Notes: generated from the sequence alone by a model not told the origin. A stretch of DNA of 64,000 bases from Pseudorhizobium pelagicum (GCA_000722615.1 JOKI01000002.1:95114-159113); one strand, 5' to 3'. Positions 9,022 through 16,383 are shown, numbered from the stretch's first letter. Program-made: numbers and translations.

Positions 9022-9492
9022 TTACAAAACGCGTGAATCGCCTAACGCAGCGTCTGCGCTCGAAATTTGATCCAGATTTTCTATCAGCCGGGTCAGTAGA
9101 TCAACAAGCTGTAACGCTTCTGAATCCGTGAAACCGACCAATGCCTCGCGATTGCCTCCGAACAAGGCTGTTATTGCCTCAGGCATGCGTTGCTGTGCAG
9201 CCTTCGTCAACACGATACGGCTGCTGCGACCGTCCGCCGGGTCGCGTGTCCGTTCGATCAAGCCATCCCTCTCCATGCGCGCTAGCATTTGCGCCATGGG
9301 CGGTTGCTCGATCCTGGCGAAGCGGGCGAGGTCGCGTTGCGTGCTCGCTTTGCCATTTTGCAATGCGACCAGTACGGGCAACTGGCCAACACCGAAGCCG
9401 AGCGGTTTCAGGCGTGCCTCGCTCATGCGGACGAACCCCCGCGCTGCCAGACTGATGAGATGTCCCGGCGTCGAAAGTACGTCTTCATCCAT
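9022..9492 (-). CDS. MarR-family transcriptional regulator
   Basis: A 156-residue winged-helix regulator of the MarR family, which usually repress a divergent gene and release DNA on binding a phenolic or electrophilic ligand or on oxidation. Visible are the recognition-helix region STQRDLARFARIEQPPMAQML and the wing with the family signature RDPADGRSSRIVLT. I placed the start at the ATG giving MDEDVLSTPG (9490-9492), because the longer candidate starts lie inside a perfect palindrome (9526-9545) that is the likely operator. The regulator is divergent from an NTF2-like gene, its most likely target. This is the first gene of the accessory stretch after aglA. No cysteine-based sensor is evident. 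Confidence 0.85.
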   Translation of the reverse strand: MDEDVLSTPGHLISLAARGFVRMSEARLKPLGFGVGQLPVLVALQNGKASTQRDLARFARIEQPPMAQMLARMERDGLIERTRDPADGRSSRIVLTKAAQQRMPEAITALFGGNREALVGFTDSEALQLVDLLTRLIENLDQISSADAALGDSRVL

Positions 9493-9525
9493 TCCGCTCG
9501 CCCTTTTCTCACGCTTGACCACGAA

Positions 9526-9545
9526 ATACATATGCACGTATGTAT
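9526..9545. promoter_or_regulatory. Candidate MarR operator, perfect palindrome
   Basis: A perfect inverted repeat, ATACATA-N6-TATGTAT, sits in the 125-bp gap between the divergent MarR gene and the NTF2-like gene. Its length and symmetry fit binding of a MarR dimer. It lies about 34 bp upstream of the chosen MarR start and 73 bp upstream of the divergent ATG, where it could block both promoters. Binding is inferred from position and symmetry only. Confidence 0.65.
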
Positions 9546-9617
9546 AAAGCATGAGCGGTTTTGGCAAGATCGCTTCGGCCCGCCCCAGAAACTCTTTCAA
9601 CACAGATTGAGAACGAT

Positions 9618-9995
9618 ATGTCGAAAAATGACGTTCAAATGATCAAATCTATCTATCAAAGCTTCAATGCTAGAGACATTGATGGTGTCCTCGCCACGCT
9701 TGCAGAGGATGTTGCCTGGGCCAATGGCATGGATGGCGATCATGTTCACGGACGCAAGGGCGTGCGCAACTATTGGACACGTCAGTGGGCTGTGGTCAGT
9801 CCATTTGTCGAGCCGGTCGCATTTGACGATAGCGAGGATGGCGTCGTGGCTGTCGAGGTGATCCAGTCGGTGTTCGACCTCAACGGTCAGCCGCTGGAGG
9901 GACAAATCCATGGCCTAAAGGACAAGACGGTGACACACATCTTCCGCATGGAAGGCGGCAAGATCGTCCGCTTCGATATCCAGGATGCCTTGTAA
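9618..9995 (+). CDS. NTF2-like (SnoaL/ketosteroid-isomerase fold) protein
   Basis: A 125-residue protein with the NTF2-like cone fold typical of SnoaL and ketosteroid isomerase relatives: an N-terminal helix with IYQSFNARDIDGVLATLAEDVAWANGMDG, then HGRKGVRNYWTRQW, and beta-strands ending KTVTHIFRMEGGKIVRFDIQDAL. Such proteins bind hydrophobic ligands, and some are isomerases, cyclases or hydrolases, but no catalytic residue set allows a function to be named. The start at 9618 is the ATG of MSKNDVQMIKSIYQSF. It is divergent from a MarR regulator across a palindromic operator, so induction by a small molecule is likely. Base composition is visibly less GC-rich than neighbouring core genes such as aglA, fitting acquisition. 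Confidence 0.8.
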   Translation: MSKNDVQMIKSIYQSFNARDIDGVLATLAEDVAWANGMDGDHVHGRKGVRNYWTRQWAVVSPFVEPVAFDDSEDGVVAVEVIQSVFDLNGQPLEGQIHGLKDKTVTHIFRMEGGKIVRFDIQDAL

Positions 9996-10084
9996 GCATT
10001 GTGCCAAACTATTCCGAGGGATGTCCGCATTTGGCGCGACGCAGTCATGCCACCTGGATCGCTGAGGATACTGGGTGCGGCCGA

Positions 10085-10750
10085 TTACGCATACGCCACC
10101 CAGCCCCGGAAGCTGAAGGCGTGGTAGAACTGAATGATCCCGGTAAAGCCCGCTTCCTTCAGGTGTGCTTCCTCTTCCTCTGGGAACATAACGACAAGGC
10201 GTTCTTTCATGCCGATCCTGGCGGCTTCTTGCTTATCGGCATCCAGCTCTGCCATGGCCCCGAACTTAATGTGCCTGTTTACCCAGAGCGTGTGATCCGG
10301 TTCGCTCATTGCGAAGCTGAGATGAGCAAGGACGAATGGTGATCCAGGGCGAAGACGTTGGCGAACCCCATTGAGGGTCGCCTTCCTTTCCTCCACCGAA
10401 ATGTGGTGGAACACCAGAAGGCAGACGGCTCCATCGAACGGACCAGCAGGTGCAGCGCCCACGTCACCATGGTGAAGTACGATACGATCTGCGGTGCTGG
10501 CCGCCGTTTCTCTTGCAAGTTCCAGCATGTCGGCTGACGGATCGACACCGTCGAACGACCAATCTGGATGCTGATCCGCCAGCGCTTTCAGCTCAAGGCC
10601 GCCACCTGCTCCAACAACAAGCACCCGTCCATTCGGTGGGACGTGTTCTGCCAGGAGAAGCCCCGTCATCCGGTGAAGGGCGTCCAGACCGGGAACATTC
10701 CGTCTCGCACCGTCGATGTACCCGACCTGCTGTCCGTCGAACTTACCCAT
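10085..10750 (-). CDS. Class I SAM-dependent methyltransferase
   Basis: A 221-residue methyltransferase with the Rossmann-like SAM-binding motif VLVVGAGGGLELKAL (about residues 43-57), an acidic FDGVDPSADMLELA motif II, and GAVCLLVFHHISVEERKATL as the post-motif region. The substrate is unknown; relatives act on small molecules or on thiol and metalloid compounds. Its ATG overlaps the last 8 bases of the upstream flavoprotein gene, so the two are translationally coupled and should work together. The pair is divergent from an Rrf2-type regulator with repeated operator-like motifs. A detoxification role (reduction then methylation) is an inference from this arrangement. Confidence 0.85.
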   Translation of the reverse strand: MGKFDGQQVGYIDGARRNVPGLDALHRMTGLLLAEHVPPNGRVLVVGAGGGLELKALADQHPDWSFDGVDPSADMLELARETAASTADRIVLHHGDVGAAPAGPFDGAVCLLVFHHISVEERKATLNGVRQRLRPGSPFVLAHLSFAMSEPDHTLWVNRHIKFGAMAELDADKQEAARIGMKERLVVMFPEEEEAHLKEAGFTGIIQFYHAFSFRGWVAYA

Positions 10751-11666
10751 GCTGGATGGTCCCGAACATCAACGACCGATGAGCGCTTACGCCTGCGAGG
10801 TTTCCATCGCCGACAGCCAAGGCAACGGACGCCATTGGTCGCGCGGCGTCCCCGCACACGAAGACGCCAGGCATGCTGGTCTCCTTCACTGCATCCGTCT
10901 TGATGGTGGAGCCGAGGGGGCCCTGTTCCATGTCGAGGCCGAGCTGCTCCGGGATTGATGTTGAGACTTCGAAGGGAGCGAGCGCGAACAAACCGGAGAA
11001 GGAGAGCGACCGGCCGTCCGCAAGCTGCACATCGGCATGACCTCTTATAGCCTCCACAGGACTACGGTCGATAACCACGCAACGAGCTTCGAGAGCCGCA
11101 AGTTGATCCGCGTCCGGCTCGAATGCCCGGTTTAGGAGGAGAGTTGTCGGACCCCAATCAGGAAGCATCAGCGCATGATGCATGGAAAGTTCTGAGCCAG
11201 CGATGACGCCGATCCTGCCTTGGTTCAACTCGTAGCCATGGCAGTAGGGGCAGTGGAACACGCTTCTACCCCAGCGCTCCTTCAACCCTTTGATCTCGGG
11301 GAGGACGTCGCGCACGCCCAGGGCTAGGATCAGGCGGCGCGACCTGTAGCGGACGGTTCCAACCATGACGTCGAAGATAGTCGCTCCTGAGGTCGCCTCC
11401 TCGTTCCGCTGTGCCGAATCCACCCGGCCCGAAACCCAGTCCACTGTGCTGTACTTCATCACCTGAGCACGCGCTTCGGCCGCTATAACAGCGGGATCGA
11501 CACCATCCTGAGTGAGAAAGCCATGCGAGTGCGACGCGAACCGGTTGCGCCTGAGGCCTTCGTCTATGACGAGGACCCTGCGACGAGCGCGGCCCAGTTG
11601 AAGCGCCGCCGATAGGCCCGCGTAACTCCCGCCGATGATGATGACGTCGTAGATCGTGTCGCTCAT
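10743..11666 (-). CDS. Thioredoxin reductase-like FAD/NAD(P) oxidoreductase
   Basis: A 307-residue flavoprotein of the thioredoxin-reductase-like class II pyridine nucleotide-disulfide family. FAD-binding GGSYAGLSAA lies at 12-21, the redox-active CPYC at 139-142 within FHCPYCHGYE, and the C-terminal FAD-contacting VFVCGDAARP near 272-281. The NADPH-binding motif is degenerate (IGVIAGSELSMHHAL), so the electron donor is uncertain. The start was chosen at the second Met (MSDTIYD) because AGGAGA sits 8 nt upstream; the MFMSD alternative would overlap the ribosome binding site. It overlaps the methyltransferase by 8 bp and is divergent from an Rrf2 regulator. Confidence 0.88.
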   Translation of the reverse strand: MSDTIYDVIIIGGSYAGLSAALQLGRARRRVLVIDEGLRRNRFASHSHGFLTQDGVDPAVIAAEARAQVMKYSTVDWVSGRVDSAQRNEEATSGATIFDVMVGTVRYRSRRLILALGVRDVLPEIKGLKERWGRSVFHCPYCHGYELNQGRIGVIAGSELSMHHALMLPDWGPTTLLLNRAFEPDADQLAALEARCVVIDRSPVEAIRGHADVQLADGRSLSFSGLFALAPFEVSTSIPEQLGLDMEQGPLGSTIKTDAVKETSMPGVFVCGDAARPMASVALAVGDGNLAGVSAHRSLMFGTIQHG

Positions 11667-11698
11667 GAACATTCTCCTGATTCTCGCAACAACATAAG

Positions 11699-11748
11699 TG
11701 TCATGATTGCGAGGTGTCAACAGTCATGACACCTCGGTTGTGTCATGA
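11699..11748. promoter_or_regulatory. Three TGTCATGA repeats, candidate Rrf2 operator
   Basis: The gap between the flavoprotein gene and the divergent Rrf2 gene holds TGTCATGA at 11699-11706, its reverse complement TCATGACA at 11724-11731, and TGTCATGA again at 11741-11748. The three 8-mers are identical. They form one convergent and one divergent inverted pair, an arrangement that fits one or two regulator dimers covering both promoters. The Rrf2 start is 49 bp downstream of the last copy and the flavoprotein start 33 bp from the first. Assignment to Rrf2 is by position. Confidence 0.7.
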
Positions 11749-11796
11749 TGGCGGATCGTGCTATTGATGTTGGACGAGCGATTGAAGGGACAAGGA

Positions 11797-12246
11797 ATGA
11801 GGCAAGACAGTCGGCTTTCGCGGATGCTGCATGTCTTAATACACATGGGGCGGCACGATGGTGCGATGACATCCGAGATGATCGCGCAGATGCTGGACGC
11901 AAACCCTGTGGTGATCCGGCGCACCATGGCAGGGCTGCGCGACGAAGGCTATGTCACCTCCATAAAAGGACATGGCGGCGGCTGGACACTGGCTCGTCCT
12001 CTTGAGGAACTGACACTACTGGACATCTATCGTGCCGTTGGAGAGCCTTCCATTTTCGCGGTTGGACCAGCCTACGACATGCCGGGATGTCCCATCGAGC
12101 AGGCGGTCAACGGAACGCTGAAGGACGTTTTCGACGAGGCAGAAGAGCTTTTGCGAAAGAGGTTTGCGGGGGTGACGCTCGCCGACGTAGCTACGCCTTT
12201 CCCAAATGTTCAAAAACACGACGGCGACCGAGGGGGCGCTTCATAG
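11797..12246 (+). CDS. Rrf2-family transcriptional regulator
   Basis: A 149-residue Rrf2-type winged-helix regulator. The helix-turn-helix region covers MTSEMIAQMLDANPVVIRRTMAGLRDEGYVTS, followed by the characteristic wing KGHGGGWTLARPLEELTLLDIYRAV. Unlike IscR or NsrR it has a single cysteine (in MPGCPIEQAV, near residue 98), so it cannot bind an iron-sulfur cluster through the usual three-Cys set. It may instead sense an electrophile or oxidant through that Cys, as proposed for YwnA-like members. The start follows AAGGGACAAGGA. It probably represses itself and the divergent flavoprotein-methyltransferase pair through the TGTCATGA repeats. Confidence 0.87.
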   Translation: MRQDSRLSRMLHVLIHMGRHDGAMTSEMIAQMLDANPVVIRRTMAGLRDEGYVTSIKGHGGGWTLARPLEELTLLDIYRAVGEPSIFAVGPAYDMPGCPIEQAVNGTLKDVFDEAEELLRKRFAGVTLADVATPFPNVQKHDGDRGGAS

Positions 12247-12303
12247 ATATCGTGCCCCGGGCTGTGTTCCTTGGACAAGCTAGTCGTCAACGTTCGTGAC
12301 GAC

Positions 12304-12335
12304 TTTCGGCCCGGAGCAGTCGTTCCGGCCCGAAA
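12304..12335. terminator. Hairpin between convergent genes
   Basis: TTTCGGCCCGGA at 12304-12315 pairs with TCCGGCCCGAAA at 12324-12335 apart from one central mismatch, with an 8-nt loop. It lies between the convergent Rrf2 and histidine kinase genes and could end transcription from either side. There is no strong T tract, so factor-independent function is doubtful. Confidence 0.45.
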
Positions 12336-12367
12336 CCCTCACGTCATCTGCGCGCCGCCTACGAGAC

Positions 12368-13501
12368 CTAGAATGTGATCCTGGCGTAGGCACCTCCGCC
12401 AGGGTTGTTTCCGACCTCCAGCCGCGCATTGTGGCCTTCCGCAATAGCCTTGACCACCGTAAGGCCAAGCCCCGAACCGCTGAGACCACGACCGTTAAGC
12501 CCCTCGCTTCGCCAGAACATATCGAAAGAGGAGTGCTGCACAGAGTCCGGTAGTCCTGGACCTTTGTCTTGAACGGACATGAATGACCGCCCGGCTTCAT
12601 CCAAACCGGTATGGACATCGATTGGACCGCAATTGCCCGCGTATCGACGCGCGTTTTCGAGCAGAGCGAGGAGAGCCTGGCGGAAACGGTCGGGATCGAT
12701 CTTCGCCGGTGCGGGCTGAAGGTAGGTTCGGAAATCGACGGCGTCGCCCGCGGAGGTCTGGAACAGGCTCACCGTCTCGGACACATGCAAAGCCAGGTCG
12801 GTTGTGGTGGTTGCCGTGACAAAGTCGATGGTGCCTGCCAATGACAGTGTGTTCAGCTGGTCCACGAGACGGGACATGCCCAGTGTCTGCACCAGCAGAG
12901 CCCGCAATTGTTCTTCGCTGGCAGGAATTACACCGTCGGTCATGCCTTGCAGATTGCCCTGCAGCACGGTCAGGGGCGTACGCAATTCGTGGGCAACCGC
13001 CCGCGTGTTGAATTTCAGGCGGGTCTCCAGGGCGAGCAACTCGCTGGCCATGCGATTGATCGTTATCGCAAGTGTTTCAACTTCCTTGGTTGCACCCGGT
13101 TCTACAGTGACCTGAAAATCGCCTTGCCCGATCTTTTCCGCGGCCGCAGTCAGGCGGGTCAGTGGTGCCACGAGCCGATAGGCCAGGAACACCCCGATTC
13201 CGCTTGTGAAGACGATCAACACAAAGCCGACACCCAATACACCCTCGACAGGTGACGCTTCCGTGGCTTCCTCCAGTTGCGGATAAAGTGGCGCCAGTGC
13301 CGCGAGAGCCTTTGGATCGGGGACCTCGCCGTTATTGATGCTCACCCAAGCGCTTCTCGCATCAGGCGGTAGCGCATCCAGTGCAGCGACTTCAGCATGG
13401 TCGATGTAATAATCAACCAAGACGTAGAGTAACGCGATTGATACGAGTTGAATGACAGATACCAGCGCGGCTGTCATTGTTGAGAGGGCCGGTCTAGACA
13501 C
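12368..13501 (-). CDS. Sensor histidine kinase
   Basis: A 377-residue membrane-bound sensor kinase. Two transmembrane helices (about residues 9-31 and 88-110) flank a short periplasmic sensor domain of about 55 residues. They are followed by a HAMP linker (110-160), the dimerisation box with phosphoacceptor His171 in AVAHELRTPL, and an ATPase domain with N-box ALLENARRYA, G1 DKGPGLPD and G2 GRGLSGSGLGLTVV. Phosphate is expected to pass to the response regulator encoded just upstream, whose gene overlaps this one by 8 bp. The ligand is unknown. Divergence of the pair from an LpxE-like phosphatase suggests envelope or cationic-peptide stress as the signal, which is inference only. Confidence 0.92.
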   Translation of the reverse strand: MSRPALSTMTAALVSVIQLVSIALLYVLVDYYIDHAEVAALDALPPDARSAWVSINNGEVPDPKALAALAPLYPQLEEATEASPVEGVLGVGFVLIVFTSGIGVFLAYRLVAPLTRLTAAAEKIGQGDFQVTVEPGATKEVETLAITINRMASELLALETRLKFNTRAVAHELRTPLTVLQGNLQGMTDGVIPASEEQLRALLVQTLGMSRLVDQLNTLSLAGTIDFVTATTTTDLALHVSETVSLFQTSAGDAVDFRTYLQPAPAKIDPDRFRQALLALLENARRYAGNCGPIDVHTGLDEAGRSFMSVQDKGPGLPDSVQHSSFDMFWRSEGLNGRGLSGSGLGLTVVKAIAEGHNARLEVGNNPGGGAYARITF

Positions 13502-14216
13502 CTGTCGACCTCGCGAAACGATATCCTATACCTCGCACTGCGACGATGTAGCCCTCCTGGCCACCATTCGCCAGCTTTCGCCTCAGATTGGCAATATGCG
13601 TATCAACGGTTCGATCCAGGGCATCACTTTCGGGCATACAGGCGTCCAACAACGATGCTCTTTCGAACGTCTTGAAAGGAGATCGGACAAAACAGACCAG
13701 AAGGCGAAACTCTGTTGCCGTCAGCGGCAGTTCAAGCCGACCTGTCTCCGTTGATGCAATCGCGATGTGGGAATCCAGTTGGACTTCGACCCCGTCGTGT
13801 CGGATAACCTCGCTGGCGGCAACGCCTCTGGTTCGCTTCAGGACGGCCCCCACACGCGCCACGACTTCCTGTGGGTTGAACGGTTTCGTGACGTAGTCGT
13901 CAGCCCCGAGCTTCAGCCCGAGCAATTTGTCGGTACTGTCATCCATCGCCGACAAGAATATCACCGGCACGGTGGAGCTCCCTCGAACCTTCGTCAGAAG
14001 ATCGAAGCCGTCGATATCCGGCAGGCCGATGTCGAGCAGTATCAGGTCCGGCTGCAATCTCTGTACATGGGCGAGAGCCGCAAGGCCTGTCGATGCTTTG
14101 GTCGTCCTGTAGCCAGCTCGTGCGAGATATTTTTCCAAGAGGGAGGCTATCTCCTCGTCGTCCTCGACCACCAGCACGAGAGATGAAATCATAGTCAAAC
14201 CCACTGACCTTGACAT
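13494..14216 (-). CDS. OmpR-family response regulator
   Basis: A 240-residue two-domain response regulator. The receiver domain has the acidic pocket VVEDDEE, phosphoacceptor Asp62 in ILLDIGLPD, FLSAMD with the switch Ser/Thr, and the conserved Lys in DDYVTKPF. The C-terminal OmpR/PhoB winged helix has LPLTATEFRLLVCF and ends DRTVDTHIANLRRKL and VRGIGYRFA. I took the ATG at 14214-14216 because GGAGAAGGGC precedes it; the alternative MISSLVLVVEDD, eight codons later, has a poor ribosome site. The gene precedes and overlaps the kinase gene, forming one operon. Its likely target is itself and the divergent phosphatase gene starting 71 bp away. Confidence 0.93.
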   Translation of the reverse strand: MSRSVGLTMISSLVLVVEDDEEIASLLEKYLARAGYRTTKASTGLAALAHVQRLQPDLILLDIGLPDIDGFDLLTKVRGSSTVPVIFLSAMDDSTDKLLGLKLGADDYVTKPFNPQEVVARVGAVLKRTRGVAASEVIRHDGVEVQLDSHIAIASTETGRLELPLTATEFRLLVCFVRSPFKTFERASLLDACMPESDALDRTVDTHIANLRRKLANGGQEGYIVAVRGIGYRFARSTGV

Positions 14217-14287
14217 GCCCTTCTCCGGGTCTCGGTCAAATCTTGACAATCCGGCGAGAGAACGTGGTCCTCAACGAGGATCCATCG

Positions 14288-15043
14288 ATGAACGTAACTG
14301 ATCTCAACCACGCTCAAAAAGCAATTTCGAAAACCGTGGGGGACGAAGCGCGCCATTTGCTCGCACCGGCGCTTATACTTTTGGGCCTTGTGTCCCTGAT
14401 CTTTGCAGCGGTGCCAGAACTTGACCTCATTGTAAGTCGTTTTTTCTGGGAGCCCGCCGCCGGCTTCGAATTCAAGGAAGACAGTTTCCTCATTGCATTT
14501 CGTGACACCAACAGGTTTCTGCCCTGGGTCGTGATAGGCACCGCGGTTGCGCTGTTAATTCCCAGTCCATTCCTCAGGCACCTGAAATATCCACCTGCAC
14601 CGCACAAACTGCTATTTGCGATCACCTTCCTTGCAGCGGGTCCGGGGCTGGGTGTCCACCTGATCAAGATGCTGGTTGGCAGAGCGCGTCCAAGAGCACT
14701 TGAGGAATTTGGCGGCAGTGCGTTCTTTACGCCTCCTTGGCAGCTCACCGACCAATGCGTCAGGAACTGTTCCTTCATCTCGGGAGAGGCGGCAAGTGCC
14801 TTCGCGCTGCTCACACTTGTTGTGTTTATCAGGCCCAAATACTCGACACTTTATCTCGGTGCGGTTGGCATTGTCGCGGCCGCCTTCTCGTTCAACAGAG
14901 TGGTGTTTGGAGCCCACTTCCTGTCGGATGTGATGATCGCCTGGAATCTGATGTTCGTTTTGGCAGTGCTGCTCTGGCAATGGTTCTCTCGAAGCGCACC
15001 TCAGATCGACGCACTGTTCACCAGGCATTCCCGCCGAACGTAA
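14288..15043 (+). CDS. PAP2-superfamily phosphatase, LpxE-like
   Basis: A 251-residue integral membrane acid phosphatase of the PAP2 superfamily with about six transmembrane helices. The three active-site motifs are present: K127-x6-R134-P135 (KMLVGRARP), SGE at 165-167 inside CSFISGEAAS, and R204-x5-H210-x3-D214 (RVVFGAHFLSD). The SGE form instead of PSGH is typical, as I recall, of LpxE lipid A 1-phosphatases from Rhizobium, which remove the 1-phosphate of lipid A at the periplasmic face and raise resistance to cationic peptides. Phosphatidylglycerophosphate phosphatase activity is an alternative. It is divergent from the two-component system, which may control it. Confidence 0.82.
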   Translation: MNVTDLNHAQKAISKTVGDEARHLLAPALILLGLVSLIFAAVPELDLIVSRFFWEPAAGFEFKEDSFLIAFRDTNRFLPWVVIGTAVALLIPSPFLRHLKYPPAPHKLLFAITFLAAGPGLGVHLIKMLVGRARPRALEEFGGSAFFTPPWQLTDQCVRNCSFISGEAASAFALLTLVVFIRPKYSTLYLGAVGIVAAAFSFNRVVFGAHFLSDVMIAWNLMFVLAVLLWQWFSRSAPQIDALFTRHSRRT

Positions 15044-15081
15044 GTCCTCTCCGAAATCCCTTCGGAGAGTGCGGCTTGGAG

Positions 15082-15312
15082 CTTGCCGAAGCATGCTGCG
15101 TCCGCCGTCGATACCCGGGAGCCACGCCCTGCTCGTCTCCATCCGCGAGAAGGACAACGAGCGACTGCTCTTCGTCTTCAACCTGACCCTCGAGCCACAG
15201 GATTTCGCCTTGCCGGCGAGGATGAGATCCTGCCTGCCGTTTGCGATGCCGGGGTCGAAGTGGAGGAGGGGTGAGGGAGGACCGGCACGGCGGAGATGTC
15301 CGGTATCGGCCC
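15082..15312 (+). pseudogene. Decayed duplicate of the aglA 3' end and flank
   Basis: This segment aligns with the last third of aglA and the 45 bp beyond its stop. First GCCGCCGTCGATAC-type sequence (matching about 8605-8655), then after a gap of about 95 bp the CTGCTCGTC-to-GATGCCGGG block (matching 8750-8880), then after a second gap of about 45 bp the GTGAGG-to-TATCGGCCC block (matching 8944-8983). In the best block the reading frame still encodes SIREKDNERLLFVFNLTLEPQDFALP-like sequence close to aglA, at roughly 84% nucleotide identity by eye. It has no start, two internal deletions and a shifted 3' end, so it is a non-functional remnant. It abuts an inverted remnant of hxlR. Confidence 0.9.
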
Positions 15313-15328
15313 AATGGGGCCTTTTTTT
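15308..15328 (+). terminator. Rho-independent terminator-like hairpin
   Basis: GGCCC (15308-15312), a 4-nt loop AATG, and GGGCC (15317-15321) are followed at once by seven T residues. The short GC-rich stem plus T tract is the classical factor-independent form. It could end read-through from the phosphatase gene. It was created at, or lies exactly on, the junction between the aglA remnant and the inverted hxlR remnant. Confidence 0.65.
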
Positions 15329-15416
15329 GCCAAGCGCGCGATGAGAGAGGGCTCCAGGTCGGTATACTGGTCCATATCTAGGCTATCCAAGGTGCGTAAT
15401 TGATATCAGATATCCA
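15327..15416 (-). repeat. Inverted copy of hxlR promoter and first codons
   Basis: Read on the minus strand, this 90-bp segment repeats 17156-17246 with about seven differences and one missing base, roughly 92% identity. It includes the promoter region and the first codons of hxlR (MDQYTDLE, ATG at 15373-15375). The missing base shifts the frame after codon 8, and similarity stops at about codon 17, where the T tract and aglA remnant begin. The gene copy is therefore dead. The promoter/operator part is intact and points away at the hydrolase gene starting at 15516. That gene would thus carry the same regulatory sequence as the SDR/hxlR pair. Confidence 0.9.
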
Positions 15417-15515
15417 TCGTGTACCTAGTGTCTCATCATCATGAGCAATGTGATGAAGCTGTCGGGAAGAACGAGCGGCACCCGATGCGCACAGAGACAG
15501 TTGAAAGGTAATAGG

Positions 15516-16274
15516 ATGACGATGATGAGACTTCTGGCCAGCGCCCTGTTCGTTCTGTCAGTTTCCGGACCTGCCAGTGCCGATGGGCCTGCCAGTGCCG
15601 GTGCGAGCAATGTTGTGCTGGTGCATGGTGGGTCAACGGACGGCTCGGGATGGAAGGATGTCTTTCATATTCTGCGGGCGAAAGGGTTGGCAGTCACTGT
15701 CGTGGCATTGCCGCATACCAGCCTCGAAGATGATATTGCGGCGACGAGACTGGCTATCGACGTCCAAAGCGGCCCAACCGTTCTGGTTGGCCACAGTTAC
15801 GGTGGCGCCGTTATCACCGAGGCTGGCGTCGCACCCAACGTCAAGGCACTGGTATACGTCGCAGCCCTTCAACCCGATAAGGGCGAAAGTCTGGCTGAGA
15901 TCAGCAGCCGGTTTCCCATGGGCATCGATTCGAAGATGCTCGATGATGAGAGGTTCGTTCCCAGTCCAGCGAGCTATCACGAGATGATCGGCGCGGACCT
16001 TCCGCGCGACATCACCGATTTCATGGCAGCGTCGGCCAAGCCGATGCGGGTGGATACATTCCAGATGCGGTTCCAGAATGCTGCTTGGCATGACAAGCCT
16101 TCGTTCGGCATCGTGACGACCGAAGACAAGGTCCTCTCACCCGACTTTCTGCGGTGGATGTATCAGCGCACAGACACGAAGGTGACGGAAGTGAAGTCGA
16201 GCCATATGGTCTACATGTCTCACCCGCAGGAGACCGCGGATGTCATTCTTGAGGCAGCCAACTCGGTAAAGTGA
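15516..16274 (+). CDS. Secreted alpha/beta hydrolase
   Basis: A 252-residue alpha/beta hydrolase with an N-terminal signal peptide (hydrophobic residues 5-20, cleavage near SADG). The oxyanion-hole motif VVLVHGG (33-39) and nucleophile elbow GHSYGG (92-97, Ser94) are clear, and a C-terminal SSHMVYMSHP segment supplies the probable catalytic His. It resembles the salicylate-esterase/EstA-like group of small hydrolases often seen next to SDR and HxlR genes in soil bacteria. The substrate is unknown. The start is the first ATG of a run (ATGACGATGATG) after AAAGGTAATAGG. The upstream 100 bp contains the duplicated hxlR promoter region, so HxlR control is likely. It converges on the SDR gene. Confidence 0.85.
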   Translation: MTMMRLLASALFVLSVSGPASADGPASAGASNVVLVHGGSTDGSGWKDVFHILRAKGLAVTVVALPHTSLEDDIAATRLAIDVQSGPTVLVGHSYGGAVITEAGVAPNVKALVYVAALQPDKGESLAEISSRFPMGIDSKMLDDERFVPSPASYHEMIGADLPRDITDFMAASAKPMRVDTFQMRFQNAAWHDKPSFGIVTTEDKVLSPDFLRWMYQRTDTKVTEVKSSHMVYMSHPQETADVILEAANSVK

Positions 16275-16336
16275 CGATAGGCGCACGACGGCATTGAACG
16301 GCTTGGATTAGGTCGACCTTTCATCGAGCGCGTGTT

Positions 16337-16373
16337 GCTGTACCCGACCTCCTTGAGATCGGGTACAGCTTTT
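16337..16373. terminator. Terminator between convergent genes
   Basis: GCTGTACCCGA (16337-16347) and TCGGGTACAGC (16359-16369) form a perfect 11-bp stem with an 11-nt loop, followed by TTTT on the plus strand. It lies between the hydrolase gene and the convergent SDR gene and should end the hydrolase transcript. Confidence 0.8.
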
Positions 16374-16383
16374 CGACCGACCC

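Noticed and set aside
15178-15390. A 70-codon minus-strand frame joining hxlR-like codons to antisense aglA remnant
   Set aside because: It is an accidental fusion of two remnants; similarity to HxlR stops after about 8 codons in frame.
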